Part shown: positions 10,505 to 18,822 of the stretch, piece by piece
How positions within the stretch are numbered: position 1 is the first letter of the stretch
Layout of the letters: every line of letters begins with the position of its first letter
Source: Planctomycetota bacterium
GTDB taxonomy: Bacteria > Planctomycetota > Phycisphaerae > UBA1845 > UTPLA1
Assembly (NCBI GenBank): GCA_003576905.1
Contig: QEVG01000030.1
Span: forward strand, 1-64,000
Length of the DNA: 64,000 bases
Reading direction: 5' to 3'
Made by a program: the position numbers and the translations under genes
The notes under the pieces: model-generated
Seen by the model: the letters and a program-made list of their open reading frames with translations, nothing else
Told to the model about the DNA's origin: nothing
Database searches by the model: none

Positions 10505-12595
10505 ATGCACTGCGCCTTCTGCCATCTTCCCATGCCCCTCCCGCGCGGAGGGGCCGCCGCCGCGTCTGGCGCTGAGCCCGCCGAGCCGCTCTATTGCTGC
10601 TACGGTTGCCGTTTTGCCGCCGAAGTCACCAGTGCCCGCGGCGAAAAAGGCCGGCTCACCTGGATGCTCGGCCGACTCAGCGTCGCCGGCTTCCTCACCA
10701 TGGCCGTCATGATGCTCGCCATGTACCAGTACCGGCAGCAGATCGCCGGCCCGGATGCCCAGTCCGAACTCTCCCGCCAGCTCGGCGGCGTCATGCAGTA
10801 TGCCGCGCTGGTTTTCTCCGCGCCCGTCTTCGTCCTTCTCGGCATTCCCATCTTCCGTGCCGCCGCCGACCAGGCCCGCGCCGGAATCCTCTCCACCGAC
10901 GCCCTCGTGGTTGTCGGCGTCGGCGCGGCCTTCGTCTATTCCTATCTCGCCACCCTGCGCGGCACCGGCGACACCTATTACGAAACCGCCTGCGTCATCC
11001 TCGTCTTCATCACCCTCGGCCGCTGGCTCGAAGCCCGGGGAAAGCTCCGCGCCTCCGAAGCCGTCCGCGCCCTGGAGCGCCTCCTGCCCGACGAAGTTGC
11101 CGTCGAGCGCGACGGCGCCCCGCTCCGCGTCAAACCCGCCGACGTTCGCCCCGGCGACCTGCTCAGCGTCTCCGCCGGGGACCGCATCGCCGCCGACGGC
11201 GTCATCCTCCGCGGCCGTGCCCACGTCGACGAACAGCTCGTCACCGGCGAAAGCACGCCCGTCGTCCGCGAGATCGGAGACTCCGTCCGCGCCGGCACCC
11301 TCAGCACCGACGGCGCGCTGGTCATCCGCGCCACCGACACCGGCGCTGCCAGCACCCTGGGCCGCCTCATCGAGCTGCTCGAACAGGCCCGCAACTCCCG
11401 AAGCAACTACCAGCGCCTCGCCGATCGCATCGCCACGTGGTTCATCCCCGTCACGATCATCCTCGCCCTGGTCGGCGCGGGCCTTGGCCTGCGCCGTGGG
11501 GGCGCTGCCGACGCCATCATGACCGCCCTCGCCGTCCTGCTCATCGCCTGCCCCTGCGCCCTCGGTATCGCCACCCCAACCGCCGTCTGGGTCGCCCTCG
11601 GCCGCGCCGCTGCCCGCCACATCCTCATCCGCGACGGCCACACGCTCGAACGCCTCGCCCGCGTTCGAACCGTCTTTTTCGACAAGACCGGCACCCTCAC
11701 CACCGGCGATCCCCGCGTCCAGGCTTTCGTCGCCGCCGGCGGCGCGCGAGAAGGCGAAGTCCTCGAAAGTGCCGCATGCGCGGCATCCGGATCGACCCAT
11801 GCCCTCTCCCGCGCCGTGGCCCTTTACGCCCGGCAGCGCAACATCTCCCCCTCGCCTGCTCTCGAATCCCGCGTCATTGCGGGCAGGGGAGTTGTCGCAC
11901 TCCAGTCCGGCGGCGAAGTCGCGCTTGGCAGCGCCGCCCTCATGCGCGAGCGCGGTTTCGACCTGTCCGGCCCCGTCGCCGAGGCCCTCGCCCGCGCCTG
12001 CAGCGAAGCCCGCCCCGTCGCCTGCGTCGGCTGGGGCGGCCGCGCCTGCGGGCTCTTTGCCTTTGACGAGTCCCTCCGCGAAGACGCGGTCGCCGCCCTC
12101 GGCGCGCTGGCCCGACGGGGCGTGCGCGTCGCCGTTCTCACCGGCGATCACGCCGCCCGCGGCCGGAGTCTCGCCGCGCAGCTCAATACCGAAGTTGCAG
12201 CCGAACTCCTTCCGCAGGACAAGCTCCGCCGCATTGAAGATGCCCGACGCGCCGGCGGGGCGGTCGCCATGGTGGGTGACGGGCTCAACGACGCCCCGGC
12301 CCTCGCCGCTGCCGACGTCGGCATCGCCATGGGCTGCGGCGCAGACCTCACCCGCGAGTCCGCCGCCGTCTGCCTCGCGGGAAACGAGCTTGCCGCCGTG
12401 CCCTGGCTGCTCGATCTGGCCCGCCGGACCGTCCGGACGATCAAGGTGAATCTCTTCTGGGCGTTTGCCTATAACATCATCGGGATCGGCCTGGCCCTGA
12501 CGGGGCGGCTCAGCCCCATCGTCGCCGCGGCGATCATGGTGGTCAGCAGCCTTCTGGTGGTCGGCAACTCGCTGCGATTAAACCGCCACGAATGA
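10505..12595 (+). CDS. ccoI: CcoI/FixI-type copper-transporting P-type ATPase
   Basis: A 696-residue P1B-type ATPase that exports copper for insertion into the cbb3 oxidase. The N-terminus has the Cys-rich domain typical of FixI-type pumps (CAFC at 3-6, CCYGC at 31-35) and lacks a GMxCxxC HMA domain. Visible motifs are TGES (247-250), the membrane CPC (349-351), DKTG (393-396, phosphorylated Asp) and GDGLNDAP (591-598). The usual SEHP motif reads STHAL here, with His432 kept but Pro replaced by Ala433, which is odd. About eight membrane segments. It follows the oxidase genes and precedes a SafE-like gene, the common order in cbb3 maturation clusters. Confidence 0.92.
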   Translation: MHCAFCHLPMPLPRGGAAAASGAEPAEPLYCCYGCRFAAEVTSARGEKGRLTWMLGRLSVAGFLTMAVMMLAMYQYRQQIAGPDAQSELSRQLGGVMQYAALVFSAPVFVLLGIPIFRAAADQARAGILSTDALVVVGVGAAFVYSYLATLRGTGDTYYETACVILVFITLGRWLEARGKLRASEAVRALERLLPDEVAVERDGAPLRVKPADVRPGDLLSVSAGDRIAADGVILRGRAHVDEQLVTGESTPVVREIGDSVRAGTLSTDGALVIRATDTGAASTLGRLIELLEQARNSRSNYQRLADRIATWFIPVTIILALVGAGLGLRRGGAADAIMTALAVLLIACPCALGIATPTAVWVALGRAAARHILIRDGHTLERLARVRTVFFDKTGTLTTGDPRVQAFVAAGGAREGEVLESAACAASGSTHALSRAVALYARQRNISPSPALESRVIAGRGVVALQSGGEVALGSAALMRERGFDLSGPVAEALARACSEARPVACVGWGGRACGLFAFDESLREDAVAALGALARRGVRVAVLTGDHAARGRSLAAQLNTEVAAELLPQDKLRRIEDARRAGGAVAMVGDGLNDAPALAAADVGIAMGCGADLTRESAAVCLAGNELAAVPWLLDLARRTVRTIKVNLFWAFAYNIIGIGLALTGRLSPIVAAAIMVVSSLLVVGNSLRLNRHE

Positions 12596-12688
12596 GGTGC
12601 CCGTGCGCTGTTGCAAAGGGATGTCAATCGGACATGACCGACCCGTCGGCGGGGGGGCAGCCCTGCGCGCATCCGCCGGGGGGCCTCC

Positions 12689-13393
12689 ATGATCGCCGAA
12701 GCCCTCACCGTCACGGCCGGAGGCTTCCTCTCCTCGGCCCACTGCATCGGCATGTGCGGCGGTTTTGCCGGGGCCATCGGCGCGGCACGCGCCTCCTTCT
12801 GGCCGCTCTTCGCCCGCCAGCTCGTCTACAACCTCGGCCGCGTCTTCACCTATGCATTCCTCGGAGCACTGGCCGGCTCTGCCGGGCTCTATCTCTCGCG
12901 CTTCACCGTCCTCGGCGTCAGTCCGCAGCAGCTCCTGGCCCTCGTCGCCGGAGTTCTCATGATCGCCATCGGCCTCGCCACGCTCGGTGTCATCCGCCTG
13001 CCACAACGCTGGGCCGGCGCGGCGGGGGCCTTCATGGCTCCGTTCTTCAGCTATTTCCTCAGCGCACGCGGATGGTGGGGGTACTTCGCCGCCGGGCTGG
13101 CCAACGGCTTTCTCCCGTGCGGGCTTGTCTATGCGTTTCTCGCCCTGGCCGCCGCAAGCGGAGACGCCGACCGCGGCGCGATCGTCATGACCGGCTTCGG
13201 CCTCGGCACTATTCCCGCCATGCTCCTCGTGGGCTGCGGCGCGAGATTCCTCTCGAACGTCACGAGGCAGAGGATTTTTCGATTCGCCGCGGCATTCGTC
13301 CTGCTGCTGGGTGGATTGACCATCTACCGCGGCTGGCCGACGCGTCCGGCCGCCTGCTGCGAGGGTCAGGGGGCCGTCCGTGTCGCGGGCTAG
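12689..13393 (+). CDS. SafE/DsbD-like membrane protein of cbb3 maturation cluster
   Basis: A 234-residue protein with about six membrane helices. The paired motifs SAHCIGMCGGF near residue 16 and NGFLPCGLVYAF near 141 put it in the COG2836/DsbD_2-type family. This family is often annotated sulfite exporter TauE/SafE and recurs beside ccoI genes. The Cys and His in these motifs suggest metal or thiol handling for oxidase assembly (family-level inference). The C-terminus carries a CC pair. The 3' end overlaps the next gene by 14 bases. The 93 bases before it hold no ccoS-like gene. Confidence 0.82.
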   Translation: MIAEALTVTAGGFLSSAHCIGMCGGFAGAIGAARASFWPLFARQLVYNLGRVFTYAFLGALAGSAGLYLSRFTVLGVSPQQLLALVAGVLMIAIGLATLGVIRLPQRWAGAAGAFMAPFFSYFLSARGWWGYFAAGLANGFLPCGLVYAFLALAAASGDADRGAIVMTGFGLGTIPAMLLVGCGARFLSNVTRQRIFRFAAAFVLLLGGLTIYRGWPTRPAACCEGQGAVRVAG

Positions 13394-13820
13394 CGTCAAC
13401 TTCCTTCTCGATTGTGCCCTGCTCGCCGCCTTTCTCGTCGTGCTTGCCACGACCATCCTTCTCCGCGCCCTCTTCCCGGCCCCGACGCAGGCCGCCGGCT
13501 GGTTCGTCTGGGGCCTTGGCTATGACACCTGGGCCGCCATCCACTTCTGGAGCACGATGGTCCTCGCCGCCGGAATCCTCTTTCACCTCGTCCTTCACTG
13601 GAACTGGATCTGCGGCTTCGTCGCCGGAAAGATGTCGAAACTCCTCGGCCGCCGCGTCCGCACGGTCGAAAGCCTCAACACCGTCTACGGCGTGACCGTG
13701 CTTATTCTCATCCTTACCGCCATCGGCGCGTTCATCATGGCCGCCCAGTTCGCCCAGGAAACCCCCGAAGGGGAAACCCTCACCCCCGGCGCGCGCTCCA
13801 CCCGGATCCGCCCCGACTAG
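13380..13820 (+). CDS. DUF4405-like membrane protein, possible b-type heme binder
   Basis: A 146-residue protein starting at GTG inside the end of the previous gene. Three hydrophobic segments lie near residues 6-30, 52-72 and 100-122. His in AAIHFWSTMVLAA and in LFHLVLHWNWI are spaced as in small membrane cytochrome b-like DUF4405 proteins, so heme binding or contact with a redox partner is possible. The C-terminus (ETPEGETLTPGARS) is hydrophilic. It closes the respiratory operon. Confidence 0.7.
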   Translation: MSRASVNFLLDCALLAAFLVVLATTILLRALFPAPTQAAGWFVWGLGYDTWAAIHFWSTMVLAAGILFHLVLHWNWICGFVAGKMSKLLGRRVRTVESLNTVYGVTVLILILTAIGAFIMAAQFAQETPEGETLTPGARSTRIRPD

Positions 13821-13967
13821 AAAGTTTTTTGGAATCCCCCAAGGGCATACCCCGCACCATGACACGCGCGCCCCGCCGCGAGAATGGTTGACCTCTTTCT
13901 TGTCTCCCCGCCCCCGCGCGCATGTTTTTCGGTTCCCTTTTCCCCGCCCCCCCGTTTCAATCTCCCC

Positions 13968-15518
13968 ATGCCCTCCGATTCTCCGCCCGAAGCGCCGCGC
14001 CCCCGCTCGCTCCGCCGCGCCCTCCCGCTCATCCTCGTGGCCGCATTCCTTATTCGTGCCCACGCCTGCCTCCACCTCGGCTGCATCGACCGCAACGGCG
14101 TCCAGTTCGTCAACTTCGCCAGGCAGCTCGCCCTCGACCCCGCCGACGCCATGCGCCGGACCACCCGCCAGCCCGCCTTCTCGATCCTTCTCCTCGGTGC
14201 GCAGCGCCTTCTGCGCCCCGTGCTGGGCGACACGCCGGAGGCCTGGCAGCTCGCCGGACAATTCCTCGCCCTCCTCGGCGGCCTCGCCGTCGTCGCCGCC
14301 GTCTATCTCCTCGCACGGCGTCTCTTCGATGACACCACCGCGACGATCGCCGCCGTCTTCGCCGCCCTCTGGCCCCAGGGCGTCGAACTCTCCTCCGGCG
14401 TCCTTTCCGACATGCCGCACCTCGCTCTCTATCTCCTCGCGCTCATCCTCGCCTTCGACGCCCTCACGCGCCCGCACCCCGCGCACCTTGCCGCCTGCGG
14501 CGCCCTCTGCGGCCTCGCCTACCTCTTCAAGCAGGAAGCCCTCGGCCTCCTCGCCGCCATCTCCATTTGCTGGCTCTGGCCCGATCCTGTGCGGTCCCGC
14601 CGCGCCCGCGCCCTCGGCTTCGCCGTCTTTCTCGCCGCCTTCGTCGTCGTCGCCTCGCCGCACTCCCTCATGACCGGGCATCTCATGCCCAACAAGAACC
14701 CCCTCGACGCCGCGCGCCGGCTCTTCTCCGCCGCGCCGCCGGGCGACACCGCCCACGTCCTTGCCTACTTCGTTTCCCCGTGGATGGCCCCCGGAAAGCT
14801 CGTCGAAGACTGGCTCCGCTCCGGCCGCTATGTCATCCCCACGCTCTTCCTTGTGGGCCTCTTCATGAAGTCCGCCCCCCGGGCCGCCCCGGCCGGGCGT
14901 CGCCTTGCCCTCGCCGCCGTCCTCCTCCACGCCGCCCTTGTTGAGGCGCGCGTGATCGTCTATGGCGAATCGAGCGTGCGCTATGCTGCCATTCCGGCGG
15001 CACTGTGCATCCCCTGGGCCGCGTCGGCACTCCTGCATGTCCTCGGTGCGCTCTCCGCCCGCCTGCCCGCCGAGCGCCGCGACCGCGCCGCCGCCCTCCA
15101 CGTCATCGGCCTCCTGGTCTGCCTCGCGCCCCTGTTCGCGTATTCCACGCGCCCGCAAGAGGAGGCCAAGGCCCATTACCCCGCTGCCGGGCGGTGGCTC
15201 CGTGAAAACCTCGCCCCCGATGCCACGGTCATGGCCCACGAGAATCTTGAGCAGCTTCTCTTCTATGCGAACCTGATCGACCCCGAGCCCCGCTGGATCA
15301 GGTGCCCGCGCAACGCCGATCTCGACGCCCTCCGACCGCTCCTGGTGCAACAGCGCCCCGACTGGTTCGCCGATGCCCGCGGCTCCCACCACGACGAACT
15401 CGACGAAGCCGCGCACTTCCGCCGCCTCGCCGAACGCCCGCCGCCCGAACTGACCCCCGCCCAGGCCTTCGGCCCCGCCAACCGCCGCGTCCTCTTCTTC
15501 CGCGTCCGGCAGGACTGA
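13968..15518 (+). CDS. ArnT/PMT-type (GT39-like) glycosyltransferase
   Basis: A 516-residue integral membrane protein with about ten hydrophobic segments and a C-terminal soluble tail. The early luminal segment (GCIDRNGVQFVNFARQLALD) and the RQPAFSILLLGAQR stretch after it follow the pattern of lipid-linked sugar transferases of the GT-C fold. The acidic catalytic residue is likely the Asp in IDRNG. The start is the ATG followed by a hydrophilic leader and the first helix; no clear ribosome binding site is present. The upstream 50 bases share an unusual C-rich stretch with the region before the TPR lipoprotein gene at 27.8 kb. Substrate unknown. Confidence 0.8.
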   Translation: MPSDSPPEAPRPRSLRRALPLILVAAFLIRAHACLHLGCIDRNGVQFVNFARQLALDPADAMRRTTRQPAFSILLLGAQRLLRPVLGDTPEAWQLAGQFLALLGGLAVVAAVYLLARRLFDDTTATIAAVFAALWPQGVELSSGVLSDMPHLALYLLALILAFDALTRPHPAHLAACGALCGLAYLFKQEALGLLAAISICWLWPDPVRSRRARALGFAVFLAAFVVVASPHSLMTGHLMPNKNPLDAARRLFSAAPPGDTAHVLAYFVSPWMAPGKLVEDWLRSGRYVIPTLFLVGLFMKSAPRAAPAGRRLALAAVLLHAALVEARVIVYGESSVRYAAIPAALCIPWAASALLHVLGALSARLPAERRDRAAALHVIGLLVCLAPLFAYSTRPQEEAKAHYPAAGRWLRENLAPDATVMAHENLEQLLFYANLIDPEPRWIRCPRNADLDALRPLLVQQRPDWFADARGSHHDELDEAAHFRRLAERPPPELTPAQAFGPANRRVLFFRVRQD

Positions 15519-15593
15519 TTCGCTCCCGCCCCCGGTTTATGTTATGAACTTCGCCGCCGGCCCCGGTGGGGCGGCAGGAGTCCATCGCGGATC

Positions 15594-16889
15594 ATGCCCG
15601 GCCCAGCCCCGTCTCCCGCCCCGCGCCTGATGCACAAACTTGCGGAAAACCCCCGCGCCCTCCGCGCAGCCCTCATCGTCCTCTTCGCCCTTTTCTGCAT
15701 CGGCGACACCGCGAAGTTCATCCGCTCGATGAACAGAAAGAAGCCCACGCTCAAGCGCTGGATGCCCTACGCTGCCGAACTCGGCGCCGACGACCGGCTC
15801 TACGAACGCCACCCCGACTACCTCTACCCGCCGTTCTTCCTCGTTCTTATTAGGCCCTTCACCCTTGTCCCTCCCCCCGTCGCCGCCGTCGTCTGGCAGC
15901 TTCTCAAGTATGCCTGCCTCGTGGCACTCTTCGCCGCCGCCTGGAGCCTCGTCGCCCGCGCCGGGCCCTTTCCCCCCTGGGCAAAGGCCGCCTCGGTCGC
16001 CGTCTGCGCGCGGTACGTCCTTTCAGACCTCTCCCACGGCAACGTCAATCTCTATCTTGCCGTCTGCATCGCCGGCGCGGCCTGGCTCCTCTGGAACAGC
16101 CGCCCCTTTTCCGCCGGCGTCCTCGTCGCCCTCGCCGCCTGCGTCAAGGTCACCCCCGGCCTCTGGGCGGCCTACCTGCTCTACAAGCGCCAGTGGCGCG
16201 CCCTGCTCGGCGTCCTCTGCGGCACAATCATCGCCCTCGAAGTCATTCCCCTCGCCGCGCTCTCCCCCGGCATGAACCACGCCCTGCTCGGCCACTGGTA
16301 CCAGCACGTCGTAAACTCTTTCCTCAGGGACGCCGACGTCGAATCGATGGGCATGAACCAGTCCGTCGTCGCCATCACCAACCGACTCCTTGGCCGCCCC
16401 GAGCTCACCGGCGGCGAGCCCACGATCACCCTCGCCGAACTCAGCCCCGCCGCGCTCCGCCGGCTTCAGCGGGCCGTCGCCGTCGCGATTCTCGCGGCGT
16501 ATTTCTGGGCCGTCCGCGGCTCCATGCCACGCGACCCCCTCATCTTCGCCGCCGAGTGGGGCCTCGCCGCCCCCGTGACGCTCGCCCTCTCCGGCTACAC
16601 CTGGACCGGGCATTTCTGCCTCATGGTCGTCGCCGTCTGCGCGCTGCTTGCGCATTTCGCCCGTTGGCCGGATATCTCTCGCGCGGCACTCCGTCTGGGT
16701 CTCGCCGGCTTCGCCCTCGTCTTCCTCACGACCGACCTCATCACCCCGACCGGCCGCGAATGGGCCTCCATCTTCGGACTGCCCCTCGTCTCCGCGCTCC
16801 TCATGGCCGCCGCCCTCGTCGCCCTCCTCCGCCGCCACCGCGAGAAGACCCGCCCTCCCGCGCAGCCCCCCAGGCCGCTCGCGGGATAG
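15594..16889 (+). CDS. GT87 (DUF2029)-type membrane mannosyltransferase-like protein
   Basis: A 431-residue multi-pass protein. After the first helix it has HPDYLYPPFFLVLIRPF, the typical first-loop motif of GT87 polyprenol-phosphate sugar transferases, then SHGNVNLYLA and KVTPGLWAAYLLYKRQW, also characteristic. About ten helices; the tail is Arg/Pro-rich. It probably transfers a sugar from a lipid carrier outside the membrane. The gene pairs with the preceding GT39-type transferase, 75 bases apart. The start may instead be the ATG 12 codons downstream. Confidence 0.82.
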   Translation: MPGPAPSPAPRLMHKLAENPRALRAALIVLFALFCIGDTAKFIRSMNRKKPTLKRWMPYAAELGADDRLYERHPDYLYPPFFLVLIRPFTLVPPPVAAVVWQLLKYACLVALFAAAWSLVARAGPFPPWAKAASVAVCARYVLSDLSHGNVNLYLAVCIAGAAWLLWNSRPFSAGVLVALAACVKVTPGLWAAYLLYKRQWRALLGVLCGTIIALEVIPLAALSPGMNHALLGHWYQHVVNSFLRDADVESMGMNQSVVAITNRLLGRPELTGGEPTITLAELSPAALRRLQRAVAVAILAAYFWAVRGSMPRDPLIFAAEWGLAAPVTLALSGYTWTGHFCLMVVAVCALLAHFARWPDISRAALRLGLAGFALVFLTTDLITPTGREWASIFGLPLVSALLMAAALVALLRRHREKTRPPAQPPRPLAG

Positions 16890-16999
16890 GGCCGCCAACA
16901 CATCAGCCCATCTACCGCGCACCGGGCGTTTTTACTTCCCGCCCCCCTCGATTATCTTGAGCCGCGTTGACCAATGCGGACACCCAACCCCCGCGTCCC

Positions 17000-17647
17000 A
17001 TGCCCATCGAGATATCAAACTTCGTAGACCCCAACTTTGGCGAGAACGCCTACGTCGTCTGGCAGAAGAAGGGCGGCCGCTGCTGGATCATTGACCCCGG
17101 CCTCCCGCCCTCCGCCGCGCAGATCATCGGCTTCGTCGAGCGCAACAGCCTCACGCCCGATGCCATCGTCCTGACCCACGGCCACGCCGATCACATCGCC
17201 GGCGTCCCCGAAGTCCTCGCCGCGTTCCCCGGACTGCCCGTTCACATTGCCCGCGAGGAGGCCGCCGCCCTCACCGACCCGCGCGAAAACCTCTCCACCG
17301 GCCTTGGCACGCCCTTCGCCCCCGACATTCGAGACACGATCGACCTTGCCCCCGGCTCGCAGCTCACGCTGGAGGATACGACCTGGCACGTCCTCGACGT
17401 GTCCGGGCATTCCCCCGGCGGCCGCGCCCTGTACTGCGCCACCGCCGGCGCGGTCATCGTCGGCGACGCCCTGTTCCTCGGCTCCATCGGCCGGACCGAC
17501 TTCCATCACTCCAGCCACGAACGGCTGATCCGCAACATCCGCGAAAAACTCTACGCCCTGCCCGACGAAACAAAGGTTTACAGCGGCCACGGCCCCGTCA
17601 CCACCATCGCCCGTGAACGCCGCACCAACCCCTTCGTTCAGGCCTGA
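17000..17647 (+). CDS. Metallo-beta-lactamase-fold hydrolase (glyoxalase II-like)
   Basis: A 215-residue cytosolic enzyme. The zinc motif THGHADH near residues 60-66, the metal ligands His in DVSGHSPGG and Asp in VIVGDALF, and the last His in YSGHGPVT are all present. This is the full dinuclear-zinc set of the hydroxyacylglutathione hydrolase branch. Typical reactions are thioester hydrolysis, but the substrate is not readable here. The chosen ATG gives PIEISNFVDPNFGENAY, the usual start of this branch; a TTG 33 bases upstream is a weaker alternative. Confidence 0.88.
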   Translation: MPIEISNFVDPNFGENAYVVWQKKGGRCWIIDPGLPPSAAQIIGFVERNSLTPDAIVLTHGHADHIAGVPEVLAAFPGLPVHIAREEAAALTDPRENLSTGLGTPFAPDIRDTIDLAPGSQLTLEDTTWHVLDVSGHSPGGRALYCATAGAVIVGDALFLGSIGRTDFHHSSHERLIRNIREKLYALPDETKVYSGHGPVTTIARERRTNPFVQA

Positions 17648-17676
17648 CGCCGCGCCCGAATTCACTGCCTTGCCCC

Positions 17677-18822
17677 CTAGCGCCCCCTCCGCACAGCCGC
17701 CACCGTCAGGTCATCCGACTGCGGAAACCCCGCCGCGTGCCCTCGTACGGCCTCCACCAGCACCGACACCGCCTCCCCCGCGCTCGCCCCCGCGCCGTGC
17801 AGGCATTTCAGCAGCCCCGCCTCCTCAAACATCGTCCCGCCCGCATTGAAGGCCTCCGTCACGCCGTCCGTGTACACCACCAGCACGTCGCCAGGCTCCA
17901 GCTGAAGTGTCTCGCAACCGATCTCGATCCCCGACATCACCCCCGCCACCATCGCCGTCGACTCGAGCACCAGCCGCGGCGCCGCGCCCGCGCGGAGCAG
18001 CACCGCCGGCGGATGGCCGGCGTTCGCGCAGCCCACCGTCCCCGTCGCCGGGTCCACGATCATGCACGCCATCGTCACGAACATCCCGCGCGGGTTCTGT
18101 GCCACCAGGGCGTCATTGACCTGAAGCAGGATCTCCTCCGGCCGCGCATACTGCCGCGCCATCGTCCGCACCAGCGTCGTCGTCACCGCCATGAACAGCG
18201 CCGCCGGAATCCCCTTGCCCGACACATCCCCGATCGCCACCAGCAGCCGCCCGTCCGGCAGCCGAAGCACCTCATACAGGTCCCCGCCGACCTCCCGCGC
18301 CGGCTCGAGCAGCGCGCACACCTCCAGCCCGCTTCCCGCCACGCTCGCCGTGATGTTCGCCTGCGACGGCAGAATGCCGAGCTGAATGTCCCGCGCCACC
18401 GCCAGCTCCGCCGCGATCTTCTCCTTCACGGCGTCCGAGTACGCCTTCGCCTTCAGCAGCGAGCGCACCCGCGCCTTCACCTCCAGCACCTCGAACGGCT
18501 TGGTCAGGTAATCGTTGCCCCCGACTTCGAATCCCTGCGTCTTGTTCTTCACCTCGTCCAGCGAGCTGAGGAACATCACCGGAATCTCCTGCGTCTTCGG
18601 CGAGGCCCGCAGTTGCCGGCACACCTCGTACCCGTCGATCCCCGGCATGACGATATCCAGCAGGATCAGGTCCGGCGGGCTCTTCTCCACGCTGCGCAGC
18701 GCCGTTTCGCCGTCCAGCGCCACGCTCAGCTTGTGATCGTCGCGCAGCGCCTGCACCAGCACATCCACGTTGGCTTTCACGTCATCGACGATCAACACCC
18801 GGCTCTCAGATAAGTCTTTCAC
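17677..18822 (-). CDS. Response regulator with PP2C/SpoIIE-type phosphatase output
   Basis: A 381-residue protein. The receiver domain covers about 1-125, with the acidic pair in VLIVDDV, phosphoacceptor Asp in LILLDIVMPG and Lys in DYLTKPF. A linker helix follows (VKEKIAAELAVARDIQLGILPSQ), typical before RsbU-type phosphatases. The PP2C-like domain (about 165-381) shows GGDLYEV, GDVSGKGIPAALFMA and a terminal SDDLTVAAV, the metal-binding acids. It probably dephosphorylates an anti-sigma antagonist when phosphorylated. The start GTG overlaps the kinase stop (GTGA), making it the likely output of that kinase. Confidence 0.93.
   Translation of the reverse strand: MKDLSESRVLIVDDVKANVDVLVQALRDDHKLSVALDGETALRSVEKSPPDLILLDIVMPGIDGYEVCRQLRASPKTQEIPVMFLSSLDEVKNKTQGFEVGGNDYLTKPFEVLEVKARVRSLLKAKAYSDAVKEKIAAELAVARDIQLGILPSQANITASVAGSGLEVCALLEPAREVGGDLYEVLRLPDGRLLVAIGDVSGKGIPAALFMAVTTTLVRTMARQYARPEEILLQVNDALVAQNPRGMFVTMACMIVDPATGTVGCANAGHPPAVLLRAGAAPRLVLESTAMVAGVMSGIEIGCETLQLEPGDVLVVYTDGVTEAFNAGGTMFEEAGLLKCLHGAGASAGEAVSVLVEAVRGHAAGFPQSDDLTVAAVRRGR

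Noticed and set aside
10211-12151. A 646-codon minus-strand frame
   Set aside because: Antisense to the copper ATPase. Gly/Ala/Glu/Asp-rich without motifs.
13260-15416. A 718-codon minus-strand frame
   Set aside because: Antisense to the DUF4405-like and GT39-type genes. Gly/Glu-rich composition without domains.
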